Origin: Bacteroidetes bacterium UBA7662 | Lineage (GTDB): Bacteria > Bacteroidota > Bacteroidia > UBA7662 | Assembly: GCA_002483345.1 (NCBI GenBank) | Contig: DLHS01000015.1 | Location: 406,525-470,524, forward strand | Length of the DNA stretch: 64,000 bases | Direction of reading: 5' to 3' | Shown here: positions 40,428 through 50,170 of the stretch, in pieces | How positions within the stretch are numbered: position 1 is the first letter of the stretch | Layout: every line of letters starts with the position of its first letter | Made by a program: the position numbers and the translations under genes | The notes under the pieces: model-generated | Seen by the model: only the letters and a program-made list of their open reading frames with translations | The model's database searches: none | Told to the model about the DNA's origin: nothing

Positions 40428-43400
40428 GCCTCCGGGCGGTAGATTTTGAATCGGACAAAAAAACGTGTTCCCTGAGCAAAAGAGGTTTCAAAGCCTATTT
40501 CGGCATCGTTCTGCTCAACTATTTTTTTCACAATGGCAAGTCCCAGGCCCATACCCGATGATTTTGTGGTAAAATTCGGCTGGAAAATTTTCTGCTGATC
40601 CTCCTGCGGTATCCCGCTGCCGTTATCGATCACATCAACGGTATAATGGGTCGTATCCTTATACAAACGAATGGTTATTTCGGGCTGACGTTCGTCAGGA
40701 GCGGCCTGTATACCATTTTTTACCAGATTCTGGAATACCCGTTGGATTTGCTGGCTATCTCCAAAAACCAGACACTGGTCTGTTTCGGTTCGGTTATCCA
40801 GGTCAATCTGCGCCTGGGTATTGTACAAACCGGCTACCTGTTCCAGGGTATTGAGGAGGTTAAAGGGGGCCTTCTCGCCCACGGTTACCATTGCGAAAGA
40901 GCTGAATTCAGAAGCAACGGCTGCCAAAACATCTATTTGTTCAAGCACCAGGCCTGATTCCTTTACATAGTGCTGGTCAAAACGCTCACGGTTTTCAGTC
41001 CAGTCACGTCGTAAACGCTGCAACTTCAGCTTCATAGGCGTAAGCGGATTGCGGATTTCATGCGCAATCTGTCTTGCCATCTCCCGCCAGGCGGATTCGC
41101 GTTCTGAGCGGGCCAGTAAACGGGCATTGTCCTCCAGCTGTTGCAACATCTGGTTGTAGGAACTGATCATCACGCCTATCTCATCCTGCCGTTTCCAGTC
41201 GGGCATGCGGGTTTGTGCTCCTTCTTTGGTGCGTCTGATTACCTGTGTCAGCAATTGCAGCGGTGAGGTGATACGCTCCGCGAGCCAAAGGGTAAACAAA
41301 CCAGCCAGCAACAGAATAACAATATAAATACTTACGAGGTTGCCGAGATAGGCGTTCAGATCATCTCTAAGCTCTTGTTCCGTTGAGAAAGAAGGCATAT
41401 TTAACAACCCAACAACTTCATTTTTGGCATCTTTCAAAGGAACGTACGCTGAAATAAAAGGGAAAACACCAATTTGTTCATCCTGAATATGTACCGTTTT
41501 CTGTTCTGAAGCGATAGCCTGGTAGGCTGTGGGATTCATAAGCTCACTCACCAGTCTTTTCTCAAACAGCTTTCCCTGGGAGCTGTAAACCAACCTTCCC
41601 TGTAAATCAAAGATGCTGAAGTCTGTTGCAAAACTGCTGGCTGCCTGATTCAGTGCCAGTCTTTTGCTATCGTTCAGTCCACTGAGTACCACCTGATCGC
41701 GCAGTACTACCTCCGCCGCCGAGGCAACATCCTGCAGGCGATTGGCTATCAGTTCTATTTTATTACTCCTGTTTTTCAGCACTGTATAGGTAATGGTAAT
41801 GTAACCTATGACTACCATGATGACAACTACAGAACCGAGCAGGGCAATTTCTATCCTGTTCCGGTACGACAAACGAAGTATGTTTTCAGGGTCGGTCAGC
41901 AAGGCGTAACCCCGGTTGAGGATAAAAATGAAAACCACTGAAAAAAGAAATAAAGCCGCCGCAATGGCTGAAAAAGCGAAGAAGCTACCTGCCGTGTAAC
42001 TGACTACAATGGTATTCAGGTTATCGGGGCGATAAATAAAATGATAGAAGTCATCAGCATCCATCAGGTTAAACTCTCCGTCTTTGGAACGCCACTTTTC
42101 ATCAATGATGGTGTAAGGGAATTTTCCTCCCTGCTGAATCAGCCTGTTATTTTCGTAAAAGGCAAATGACATGGTTCCCAACTGAGGTGCCTCCCCTCCA
42201 TCTCCTTCCAGCAAAAGGGAGGGAAACGGGCTTTCCGGTTTAATTGATTTCTGGAGCAACCTTACAATCAGCGTGTCTACATGGCTTTCATCAGAAACAA
42301 ACGGAACCCGTATGCTGTAACCAAGGCGGGCATTTACACGAAACTGGCGGATGAGGCCAAATCTGTTAAGCTGCAATTGTTCCTCCAGCTCGGCATTCAG
42401 GTTGCCTCGGGTTTCTTCATTGCCTTTGGCAAACTGAAGGTCGTAGAGGCTGTAACGGTCAAGATAGCCCTGCAGATACTGATAAACCAGGCGATTCCTG
42501 AAGTTTAAATCAGGCTCGTAATTATTGCTGGTATAGCGTCTGATCAGCTCGTCCTGCTGCAACATCGGAATAAGATCCAGCAACATATATACCGCTACCC
42601 TGTCTTCCGGGGCAAATATTTTCCGGGCCAGGTAACGTGCTTTTTCACTCTGTTTCCGCAACAAGGCCTCATTGACCTGGAAGGCCACAAATACACTCCA
42701 TAAAACCAGCAACACATTAAAAAGGCGTAGCCGCTGCACCAGCCTGCTTCTGAAAAAAAGCAGTAGCATGCCCAGTAAAACCCACAACCAGCCATAATAA
42801 CGCAGCCAAATCACCTCTCCGGTAAAACTGAACATAAACCAGATAAGCCCTAAAACAAGGGCATACAGCAGCAGCATGCGGCCTCCGCTCATCTGCCAAA
42901 GCACATATTTGGCCAGAAAATAAAAGGTGGCCACGTTTATGCAAATGAAAAGTACATACAACAGCAGTGCCAGGTAGGTATAGAGGTTAAAATCGAAAAA
43001 CTGATCCAATCCGATGGGAATGTTGCTGCTGAATACCAGATCTCGGCTGATGAGCAGGCTCACCATAAAAAAAAGTACGGTAAGCAGTAAAAAGAGGAAT
43101 TGCACCGGTAACAACCTCAGTTTGGGTTGCATCGATACAAAAACCTTGTCATAGATCCATCTGAACCGGAACAAAAACACTATGACCAGCACAATGACAA
43201 GCAAATGCAACACCAGATCGCCCAGAGAAGGCAGCAACCAATGGGAAGCAAATATCTCAGGGTCGAAAAGTTTAACGGACTGTAGTCCGATTTTATCACG
43301 GTAAATAAAAAGCAGAAGCCGGATGACCGTAAGGGATAAAACAAACTCTAGCAATGATCTGTAAGGACGGCGGCGAACCTGCTGCTCGTCAATCTTCATA

Positions 43401-44077
43401 AAAAAGAGCATGACTGCAAAAATGATGGCCAGCAGAAAAGCTACTCCGCTGTCGTATTCATGGCTCGAAAGCAACAGGGAACGCTGTCCGCTGTTCAGGG
43501 CAATGGTGAAAAGTACAGTTCCCTTCGGGCTCAGTACCTGCTGCCCCGCGCGCTCAGCCGACAACATGCGGATGTCGTCGATGCCATCAAAACGCAGCAG
43601 AAAATCGTTGCGCAGGTATTTGTTTTCGTAGGCATAACGATCGCGTATTCCCAGCAGATAACAGGCCGTCAGACTGTCATCGTATTTGAATTTATGACTG
43701 TAAAACACGCCGTTAGACAATTCCACAAGCCCTTCTCCCAACGGTATATCACGTAACTCTGCCGGACTGATGCGGTTACTGTTCCAAAAAACAGCTTCCT
43801 TGTCTTTCAGTAACAACCAATACCCTTTGAGGGGTTGATCCCGCATATAGTTCAGCTGGGCACTGAAATCATGTACGTTCAGTTCCTGTTTCCGGTACCG
43901 GATCAGCCATTTCTCAAAATCCCTTTCTGAATCGGCGATGTAACGCTCAAAACGATGGGCAGCATCCTGCAAATAGGCACTGCTGCGTTGCCGTAGGGTG
44001 AGTTGCGAAAAAACACCCCAGCTCAAAGCACTTAAAAAGAGTACCCATATACCGTATTCTATGTGGCGTCGTTGCAA
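40424..44077 (-). CDS. Very large membrane sensor histidine kinase (NtrY-like layout)
   Basis: The protein of about 1217 residues has an unusually large membrane region: a first helix and extracytoplasmic loop, a cluster of about ten helices (220-480), a second soluble part (about 480-700), and further helices (about 720-790). A last loop and helix lead into HAMP (about 930-985, ITSPLQLLTQVIRR). The kinase core has the H-box MARQIAHEIRNPLTPMK, with the phospho-acceptor His near residue 1006. The N-box is NLVKNGIQAA, with G-boxes DNGSGIP and GMGLGLAIV. No response regulator is nearby. The start must be a TTG (44077 or 44080): an upstream in-frame stop excludes an ATG. It follows the hldD stop by 2-5 bases, which points to translational coupling. 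Confidence 0.88.
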   Translation of the reverse strand: MQRRHIEYGIWVLFLSALSWGVFSQLTLRQRSSAYLQDAAHRFERYIADSERDFEKWLIRYRKQELNVHDFSAQLNYMRDQPLKGYWLLLKDKEAVFWNSNRISPAELRDIPLGEGLVELSNGVFYSHKFKYDDSLTACYLLGIRDRYAYENKYLRNDFLLRFDGIDDIRMLSAERAGQQVLSPKGTVLFTIALNSGQRSLLLSSHEYDSGVAFLLAIIFAVMLFFMKIDEQQVRRRPYRSLLEFVLSLTVIRLLLFIYRDKIGLQSVKLFDPEIFASHWLLPSLGDLVLHLLVIVLVIVFLFRFRWIYDKVFVSMQPKLRLLPVQFLFLLLTVLFFMVSLLISRDLVFSSNIPIGLDQFFDFNLYTYLALLLYVLFICINVATFYFLAKYVLWQMSGGRMLLLYALVLGLIWFMFSFTGEVIWLRYYGWLWVLLGMLLLFFRSRLVQRLRLFNVLLVLWSVFVAFQVNEALLRKQSEKARYLARKIFAPEDRVAVYMLLDLIPMLQQDELIRRYTSNNYEPDLNFRNRLVYQYLQGYLDRYSLYDLQFAKGNEETRGNLNAELEEQLQLNRFGLIRQFRVNARLGYSIRVPFVSDESHVDTLIVRLLQKSIKPESPFPSLLLEGDGGEAPQLGTMSFAFYENNRLIQQGGKFPYTIIDEKWRSKDGEFNLMDADDFYHFIYRPDNLNTIVVSYTAGSFFAFSAIAAALFLFSVVFIFILNRGYALLTDPENILRLSYRNRIEIALLGSVVVIMVVIGYITITYTVLKNRSNKIELIANRLQDVASAAEVVLRDQVVLSGLNDSKRLALNQAASSFATDFSIFDLQGRLVYSSQGKLFEKRLVSELMNPTAYQAIASEQKTVHIQDEQIGVFPFISAYVPLKDAKNEVVGLLNMPSFSTEQELRDDLNAYLGNLVSIYIVILLLAGLFTLWLAERITSPLQLLTQVIRRTKEGAQTRMPDWKRQDEIGVMISSYNQMLQQLEDNARLLARSERESAWREMARQIAHEIRNPLTPMKLKLQRLRRDWTENRERFDQHYVKESGLVLEQIDVLAAVASEFSSFAMVTVGEKAPFNLLNTLEQVAGLYNTQAQIDLDNRTETDQCLVFGDSQQIQRVFQNLVKNGIQAAPDERQPEITIRLYKDTTHYTVDVIDNGSGIPQEDQQKIFQPNFTTKSSGMGLGLAIVKKIVEQNDAEIGFETSFAQGTRFFVRFKIYRPEA

Positions 44078-44082
44078 CAAGC

Positions 44083-45048
44083 TTACAGATATTGATTATG
44101 CTTCAGATAATGACGGACATAGTCATCAACCCCTGCTTCGAGGGTGTAAAACGGCTCCTTATACCCTGCATTCCGCAGTTTTTTCATCGGTGCTTCTGTG
44201 AAATACTGGTATTTGTCCCTGATATCAGCCGGAGTATCGATGAAACGGATATCAACGGGTTTCTCCAGACTTTTAAAGACCTGTTTGCTAAGGTCAAGAA
44301 AACTCCGGGCTTGCCCGCTACCGAGATTGAAAAGCCCGCTAACCTGTCGGTGTATCATGAGCCAAAGGCAGACTGCCACCACATCTTTCACATACACAAA
44401 GTCTCTTAACTGTTCTCCATCCTTATAATCAGGACGATGTGATCGAAACAACTGCATGCTCCCGTGTGCTGCAATCTGGTTAAAGGCATGAAATACCACC
44501 GATGCCATGCGGCCTTTGTGATATTCGTTGGGACCATATACATTGAAAAATTTAAGTCCGACCCACTGGAAAGGCTTCTTTTCCTGTGCCAACGCCCATT
44601 TATCAAAGTCGTGTTTGGAATCTCCATATGGATTCAGGGGTTTCAGCAACGGCAAAAGGCTGATATCGTCTTCGAAACCATGGCTGCCATCCCCATAGGT
44701 AGCGGCAGAAGACGCGTAGGTTAAGGGTATGCCATACTGAACACACTTCTCCCATACTTTTTTACTGTACTCAAGGTTCAGCCGGCTGTGAATTGTTCGG
44801 TCAAACTCTGTTGTATCAGTACGCGCTCCGAGGTGAAATATATACTGTATGCCGGCCTGCTCCCGGTCGATCCAGTCGAAAAAATGGTCTCTATCCAACA
44901 GTAAAGTGCTTTTCTTCTCACTGTAATTGGCTTTTTTAGCTGTTTTGCTGAAATCATCCACCAAAACCAGGTCGAGATAACCTGCCTCCTGAAGGGCACC
45001 TGCCAAACAACTTCCGATAAATCCTGCTGCACCCGTAATGACTATCAT
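44083..45048 (-). CDS. hldD: ADP-L-glycero-D-manno-heptose-6-epimerase
   Basis: HldD epimerises ADP-D-glycero- to ADP-L-glycero-manno-heptose for the LPS inner core. The 321-residue SDR enzyme has MIVITGAAGFIGSCL (NAD-binding), the catalytic Ser/Tyr/Lys in YASSAATYGDG and NPYGDSKHDFDKW, and the substrate-binding FFNVYGPNEYHKGRMASV that marks HldD. First gene of a three-gene operon with the large kinase and the giant barrel protein. Other heptose genes are not in the window. Confidence 0.94.
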   Translation of the reverse strand: MIVITGAAGFIGSCLAGALQEAGYLDLVLVDDFSKTAKKANYSEKKSTLLLDRDHFFDWIDREQAGIQYIFHLGARTDTTEFDRTIHSRLNLEYSKKVWEKCVQYGIPLTYASSAATYGDGSHGFEDDISLLPLLKPLNPYGDSKHDFDKWALAQEKKPFQWVGLKFFNVYGPNEYHKGRMASVVFHAFNQIAAHGSMQLFRSHRPDYKDGEQLRDFVYVKDVVAVCLWLMIHRQVSGLFNLGSGQARSFLDLSKQVFKSLEKPVDIRFIDTPADIRDKYQYFTEAPMKKLRNAGYKEPFYTLEAGVDDYVRHYLKHNQYL

Positions 45049-45200
45049 AGTATTTGCTTCGAACCTTCAATATTAGCAATTATAAGGCTTTGCAGGGTTG
45101 TAAATGGTCACTTCCCTCCGTAAAAAATGGCAGCCTGCTCCGTGAAAGAGGGTAGAAACCGGAAGCTGTTTACTGCTTAATTTGCCATACAACCTTGAAC

Positions 45201-47129
45201 ATGCGAAACTTCCTGCTACTGCTTGTCTCCCTGACCACTTCATCCTGTCTTTATGCCCGCAATACCGACAGTCTGCTCAGACAGATGTTGATTTCTGACG
45301 ATACCACCAAAATTCAGTTGTTGGTAGAAACAAGCCAGCTTATCTCCAAATCCAATCCCGACAGTGCACTGCTATTGGGAAAAAGTGCGCTTGAACTGTC
45401 ATTAAAGCAAAAAAATCCTGTCTGGAAAGCTAAGAGTTACGGTGTGATCGGGCTGTTGCTCAAAAAACAAAAGGCCTATTCAGAGGCCAATCAGTATTAC
45501 CGGAAGTCGGTTGCAGCCTACCGGCAGGCCCGTCAGCCCGACCGGGAGGCGGCTATGCTGGCGAACATTGGCATTGTGTATAAAAATACCGGGCAGTACG
45601 ATTCTTCACTGCTGATGCACCTGCAAGCCCTGGCCATCCGTGAAAAAATCGGGGAACCAAAAGAGCTGGCCAATTCACAAACCAGCACTTCTCAGCTATA
45701 CTATCTGCTTGAACAGTATGACAAAGCACTCTTTATACTTGATGAAGCCATTAAAACGACCTCTCTTCCCGGAATGGAGGCCCTGCATGCTTCTGCCTTG
45801 AGCGACAAGGGACTCATTCAGTACAAGATCAGCAGTTATGAGGAAGCCCTTCGGACTTTCGCGCTCGCTGAAGCCGGTTACAGGGCTACGGATGACCAGG
45901 AAGGCCTCTCTTTCGTATACAACAACCAAGCAATGGTTTATCAGAAAATCAAAGCCTATGACCAGGCTATCAGGCGATATAAACTGAGCCTGGCTATAAA
46001 AATGGTATCCGGAAGCGAGAAATCCATTGTCAATACACTGTACAATCTGGGCAATACTTATTACGATCAGGGCAGTTTCAGACAGGCGGTTGAGATGCTT
46101 GAAAATGCACGGGTAAAAGCCGAAAACATTTATTACAGAGAAGGATTGGTAGAAATTTATGACATGCTGGCAAAAAGTTATGAGGCAGGTGGTGGTTACC
46201 GCCAGGCACTCCATTTCCGGAATGCACATGCACTTTTAGCGGATTCCATGTTCAATGAAAACCTGACCAATCAGATTGCTGAAATGGAGGTGAAGTACGA
46301 GACAGAGAAAAAAGCCAGGGCGCTGGCTGATCAAAGCCTGGTTCTGGAAAAAACAAGTGCTGAAAGCCTCAAAAACCAGCAGCAGCGTAATATGCTGGTG
46401 GTGTTGCTGCTTTTGCTGGGACTCAGTATCTGGCTGCTATACAGCCGGCTGAAATACAAACAGCGGGCAGCTTCTGAAAGTATGAAAAGGGCGGCTCAGG
46501 AAACCCAGCACCGCGCCATACTGGAGGCAGAAGAAAAAGAGCGTGTGCGCATAGCCCGTGAATTACATGATGGAATCGGCCAGCAAATGGCAGCCCTGAA
46601 GCTGAATTTAGGTCTTCTCAGTGACCAATTACCCCTGGAGCAGTTACACAAGGAAAAAATGAATGACCTGGTCGCGCTGGCGGATGATGCCTCCCGTGAA
46701 CTTCGGACTGTATCGCACGCCATGATGCCGAATGCCCTCATCAGAGCGGGTTTAACTGCCGCTGTAAGAGAATTCCTGCAACGGATAGGCAATGACCGGA
46801 TTAAGATTGATTTTGAGGTCATTGGTTTGAATGAACGGCTGGAACATGCCAAAGAGCTGGCTATTTTCCGGGTCATGCAGGAATGTGTGAGCAACATCCT
46901 GAAACACGCGAAGGCTACCAGTGTATCCATACAGCTCATCCGGCACGATGATGAGCTAAGCCTGCTGATTGAAGATAACGGCATTGGTTTCGATGCCCAA
47001 AACTCTGCTATTTCAGGGGGAATAGGACTTAAAAACATCAAATCAAGGTTGGAAGATGTAGGCGGAGAGGTTGATTTTGATAGCCAGCCGGAACATGGAA
47101 CCACAGTGAATATCCGGTTGCCGCTATAA
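45201..47129 (+). CDS. TPR-containing sensor histidine kinase (HisKA_3 type)
   Basis: The 642-residue protein has a signal peptide or anchor (FLLLLVSLTTSSCLYA). It has about seven TPR repeats (50-370, for example YRQARQPDREAAMLANIGIV), a short coiled coil and one membrane helix (about 394-414). The NarL-family kinase core follows, with H-box ARELHDGIGQQMAALK (His near 456), N-box-like QECVSNILKHAKAT, and DNGIGFD ... GIGLKNIKSRLE. Periplasmic TPRs with this core are a common Bacteroidota sensor. No LuxR-type regulator is adjacent, so it is an orphan here. A TTG two codons upstream is possible, but ATG 45201 is preferred. Confidence 0.9.
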   Translation: MRNFLLLLVSLTTSSCLYARNTDSLLRQMLISDDTTKIQLLVETSQLISKSNPDSALLLGKSALELSLKQKNPVWKAKSYGVIGLLLKKQKAYSEANQYYRKSVAAYRQARQPDREAAMLANIGIVYKNTGQYDSSLLMHLQALAIREKIGEPKELANSQTSTSQLYYLLEQYDKALFILDEAIKTTSLPGMEALHASALSDKGLIQYKISSYEEALRTFALAEAGYRATDDQEGLSFVYNNQAMVYQKIKAYDQAIRRYKLSLAIKMVSGSEKSIVNTLYNLGNTYYDQGSFRQAVEMLENARVKAENIYYREGLVEIYDMLAKSYEAGGGYRQALHFRNAHALLADSMFNENLTNQIAEMEVKYETEKKARALADQSLVLEKTSAESLKNQQQRNMLVVLLLLLGLSIWLLYSRLKYKQRAASESMKRAAQETQHRAILEAEEKERVRIARELHDGIGQQMAALKLNLGLLSDQLPLEQLHKEKMNDLVALADDASRELRTVSHAMMPNALIRAGLTAAVREFLQRIGNDRIKIDFEVIGLNERLEHAKELAIFRVMQECVSNILKHAKATSVSIQLIRHDDELSLLIEDNGIGFDAQNSAISGGIGLKNIKSRLEDVGGEVDFDSQPEHGTTVNIRLPL

Positions 47130-47175
47130 GTTGCAGCCTTCGTGGTGAAGACTTATTTTGTGGCATTCATCTCCC

Positions 47176-47781
47176 ATGCCCTACCGCATTCTATTATTAT
47201 TTGCCCATCCCCGTTTTGAAGATTCCCGGACCCACCAGGCCCTGGTGAATGCAGCGAAAGAAATCCCGGACATCCGTATAAGGGATTTGTATGAGCTGTA
47301 TCCCGATTTCAACATAGATGTTTCGGTTGAAAAAGACCAGCTTCTGCAGCATGATATCATCCTCTGGCAGCATCCGTTGTACTGGTACAGCTGCCCCCCC
47401 CTGCTGAAGCAGTGGATAGATATGGTGCTTGAATTCGGGTGGGCGTACGGACCTGGAGGGGAGGCGCTTGCAGGCAAATACTTCCTCCAGGTAGTCAGCA
47501 GCGGTGGCAGTCGCGAGGTTTATTCGCCGGAAGGCAGAAACCGGCATACCATCCGTGAATATCTGTACCCTTTTGAACAAACCGTCCGCCTTTGTAAGGC
47601 CACCTACCTGCCTCCCTTTCTGGTTCAGGGCACGCACAAACTCGGGGAAGTTGAAATAGCCTCCTACGCCATGGATTATACCCGTTTCTTAAAGTACTTA
47701 CAACATGACGGTCCGATATCGGATTTGTCGGGTTTTGAAAGCAGCAATCTGTGGCTTGCCACCCGAAATGAAACACGCTGA
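47176..47781 (+). CDS. kefG: KefG/KefF-like NAD(P)H quinone oxidoreductase
   Basis: The 201-residue flavodoxin-fold protein has ILLLFAHPRFEDSRTHQALV (FMN phosphate loop), HDIILWQHPLYWYSCPPLLK, WAYGPGGEALAGK and SSGGSREVYSPEGRNRHTI. KefF and KefG are ancillary subunits needed for full activity of the glutathione-gated potassium efflux systems KefC and KefB, and also reduce quinones. It is directly followed by the antiporter gene with a TGATG overlap, which fits that role. The ATG at 47176 is chosen over an upstream TTG. Confidence 0.88.
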   Translation: MPYRILLLFAHPRFEDSRTHQALVNAAKEIPDIRIRDLYELYPDFNIDVSVEKDQLLQHDIILWQHPLYWYSCPPLLKQWIDMVLEFGWAYGPGGEALAGKYFLQVVSSGGSREVYSPEGRNRHTIREYLYPFEQTVRLCKATYLPPFLVQGTHKLGEVEIASYAMDYTRFLKYLQHDGPISDLSGFESSNLWLATRNETR

Positions 47782-49661
47782 TGGAAGGAAATTTTTTACT
47801 TCAGTCCATTGTATTCCTTACAGCAGCGGTGATTTGCGTCCCTATTGCCAAAAAACTGGGTATGAGCTCAGTATTGGGGTATCTCCTGGCAGGTATCCTC
47901 ATCGGGCCTTATGTCCTGGGTTTTATCGGGGGTGAAGGGGGCGATATCATGCATTTCGCAGAGTTTGGTGTGGTCATGATGCTTTTTCTCATCGGTCTGG
48001 AGCTGGATCCTGCCCGTTTCTGGAAGATGCGGAAATTGGTTCTAGGGATGGGACTGGCACAAATGGCACTAACGACTATCTTTCTGGTGGCTGCTTTGTG
48101 GGTAGCCGACTGGTCCTGGCAATCATCGCTGGCCATCGGACTGGCTTTCAGCATGTCCTCTACTGCCATTGTTTTGCAGACCATGAAGGAAAAGAACCAG
48201 TTGCATACCACCGGCGGGCAATCGGCCTTTTCAACTTTGCTTTTTCAGGACATCGCCGTCATTCCAATACTTGCGCTGCTGCCCTTACTGGCCACCCGTA
48301 CCAACCACCTCAGCGGCAGCAGCCACCAGCTCTTACCCGAAAATACCCCTGCCTGGCTCCATGCCGGCGTAGTGATAGCGGCAATTTTGCTGGTTGTGTT
48401 AGCCGGCCGGTACCTGATTGTGCCTTTGTTAAGAGTAATTGCCAAAACCCATCTGAGAGAGCTTTTTACGGCCTCTGCCCTGCTGTTGGTGGTAAGTATC
48501 GCCTTGCTGATGGAGATGGTAGGATTAAGTCCGGCCCTTGGCACCTTCCTGGCGGGTGTGGTGCTGGCCAACAGTGAATTCAGGCATGAGCTTGAAAGTG
48601 ACCTGGATCCCTTCAAAGGGTTGCTGCTTGGCTTGTTCTTTTTGTCTGTCGGAGCCGCCATCGATCTGCAGCTGATAGGCCGGCAGCCCTTGTTTTTCCT
48701 CAGTATTTTGGGAGCCGTGGTAGGCCTGAAAGCTGCTGTACTTTGGTCGGTGGGTAAGATTTTCAGGCTGAGGAATGACCAGAACAGGCTGTATACCCTG
48801 TCGATGTCGCAGGTGGGGGAATTTGCTTTTGTATTGCTGAGTTTTATGGGTACCCTGCAAATACTGACCGGAGAAACCCTGAACATGGGTATGGCACTCA
48901 CTGCCATGAGCATGACCCTTACCCCCGTGTTGTTGCTCATCAACGACCGCTTGCTCATCCCCAGATTCGGAAGGCAGAAAAAAGAAGAAAAAGGTGCCGA
49001 TTTCATCGACCAGCGACATCCGGTAATCATAGCCGGGTTTGGTCATTTTGGGAGTACCATAGGCCGTTTTTTGAGAGCCAACGGTGTTCAGGCTGTATAC
49101 CTTGATCATGATTCAGACCAGGTGGAACTCCTCCGAAAGCTTGGGTTCAATGTGTTTTACGGGGATGCTTCCCGTGCTGACCTTCTGGAGGCCGCTGGTG
49201 CCAAAGAAGCCCGGATTCTGATTTCCGCCATCGATAATCCTGTCGCAAACCGGCAGCTTATTCATACGGTTCAGAAACATTTCCCGCACCTGAAGGTTTT
49301 CGCCCGGGCCCGCAACCGCTACGATGCTTCCGATCTGTACGATGCAGGTCTGGAAGAAGTATACCGGGAATCACTCGATACCTCTATCCGACTGGGTGTA
49401 GATGTGCTCAAATGGCTGGGGCACCGGGCCTACAGTGCAACCAGAAGCGGACAGAATTTCAGGAAATACGACGAAGAGGCCCTCCGGGAGCTGCTAACCA
49501 CCCGACATGATGATAAACAGTACATCTCCCTGGCCAGAAAGCAGATAGAACAGCAGGAACAGTTGTTAAGGGCAGAACGTTTCGAAAAGACTGCCACCGG
49601 AGACCACGCCTGGGACAGTGAACCGATGCGACAGGCTGCCAGGAAGAAGTCAGTTGAGTAA
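47781..49661 (+). CDS. kefC: KefC/KefB-type K+/H+ antiporter (CPA2) with RCK domain
   Basis: The 626-residue protein has 12-13 membrane helices (1-385), with VLGYLLAGILIGPYVLGFI, FGVVMMLFLIGLELDPARFW and SPALGTFLAGVVLANSEFRH. A TrkA-N/RCK nucleotide-binding domain follows (about 410-530, VIIAGFGHFGSTIGRFLRAN and VFYGDASRADLLEAAGA), then a charged tail. Such systems exchange K+ for H+ and acidify the cytoplasm under electrophile stress. Pairing with kefG supports this. Whether it binds glutathione cannot be judged by eye; Bacteroidota may use another thiol. Confidence 0.9.
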   Translation: MEGNFLLQSIVFLTAAVICVPIAKKLGMSSVLGYLLAGILIGPYVLGFIGGEGGDIMHFAEFGVVMMLFLIGLELDPARFWKMRKLVLGMGLAQMALTTIFLVAALWVADWSWQSSLAIGLAFSMSSTAIVLQTMKEKNQLHTTGGQSAFSTLLFQDIAVIPILALLPLLATRTNHLSGSSHQLLPENTPAWLHAGVVIAAILLVVLAGRYLIVPLLRVIAKTHLRELFTASALLLVVSIALLMEMVGLSPALGTFLAGVVLANSEFRHELESDLDPFKGLLLGLFFLSVGAAIDLQLIGRQPLFFLSILGAVVGLKAAVLWSVGKIFRLRNDQNRLYTLSMSQVGEFAFVLLSFMGTLQILTGETLNMGMALTAMSMTLTPVLLLINDRLLIPRFGRQKKEEKGADFIDQRHPVIIAGFGHFGSTIGRFLRANGVQAVYLDHDSDQVELLRKLGFNVFYGDASRADLLEAAGAKEARILISAIDNPVANRQLIHTVQKHFPHLKVFARARNRYDASDLYDAGLEEVYRESLDTSIRLGVDVLKWLGHRAYSATRSGQNFRKYDEEALRELLTTRHDDKQYISLARKQIEQQEQLLRAERFEKTATGDHAWDSEPMRQAARKKSVE

Positions 49662-49692
49662 AGCCGTAGCCATTTTTATGGCTAATCACCTG

Positions 49693-49700
49693 TATATTTG
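49693..49700 (+). promoter_or_regulatory. -7 promoter box of queD
   Basis: TATATTTG, an exact match, 17 bp before the ATG at 49718; it implies a leader of roughly ten bases. Confidence 0.5.
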
Positions 49701-49717
49701 CACCCGAAACAGCCGGC

Positions 49718-50131
49718 ATGATCTACCTTACCCGCAAAGAACACTTTAACGCTGCTCACAAACTCTGGAATCCAAACTGGAGTGAGGCTAAAAACCAGGA
49801 GGTTTTTGGCAAATGTGCCAACCACAACTGGCATGGGCACAATTTCGACTTATACGTGACCGTAAAAGGCACGCCCGATCCGGATACCGGCTTTATCATG
49901 GATCTCAAAAAAATGAGTACCATCATACAGCAATATGTCACCGATAAGCTTGATCACATGAACCTGAATGTGGATGTTGACTTTATGAAGGGCAAGATGG
50001 CCTCTACCGAAAACCTGGCTATGGCCATCTGGGAACAGCTTGCTCCGCATCTCAAACAACCTAATTGTGAACTGCATTGTATCAAACTCTATGAGACAGA
50101 AAGAAATTTCGTGGAGTTTTACGGATTGTAA
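49718..50131 (+). CDS. queD: 6-carboxytetrahydropterin synthase / PTPS-like (QueD)
   Basis: The 137-residue protein is a pterin-fold enzyme of the 6-pyruvoyltetrahydropterin synthase family. The zinc histidines are in FNAAHKLW and WHGHNFDLYV, with the catalytic Cys in FGKCANHNWHGH. A catalytic His is in LDHMNLN, and the pterin-anchoring Glu is in LYETERNFVEFY. In bacteria it usually makes 6-carboxytetrahydropterin for queuosine. No other queuosine genes are in the window, so a tetrahydrobiopterin-like role is not excluded. Confidence 0.9.
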   Translation: MIYLTRKEHFNAAHKLWNPNWSEAKNQEVFGKCANHNWHGHNFDLYVTVKGTPDPDTGFIMDLKKMSTIIQQYVTDKLDHMNLNVDVDFMKGKMASTENLAMAIWEQLAPHLKQPNCELHCIKLYETERNFVEFYGL

Positions 50132-50137
50132 AAGCTC

Positions 50138-50170
50138 TTGAGAAGCGAGATGCGAGAGACGAGAGACGAG
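50138..50170 (+). repeat. GA-rich dispersed repeat, copy 6
   Basis: TTGAGAAGCGAGATGCGAGA followed by GACGAGAGACGAG, located 7 bp after the queD stop. It has three GCGAGA/ACGAGA units. Confidence 0.75.

Noticed and set aside
48245..49030. Long minus-strand frames opposite kefC (also 48525-49109)
   Set aside because: Antisense shadows of a clear antiporter gene with all expected motifs.
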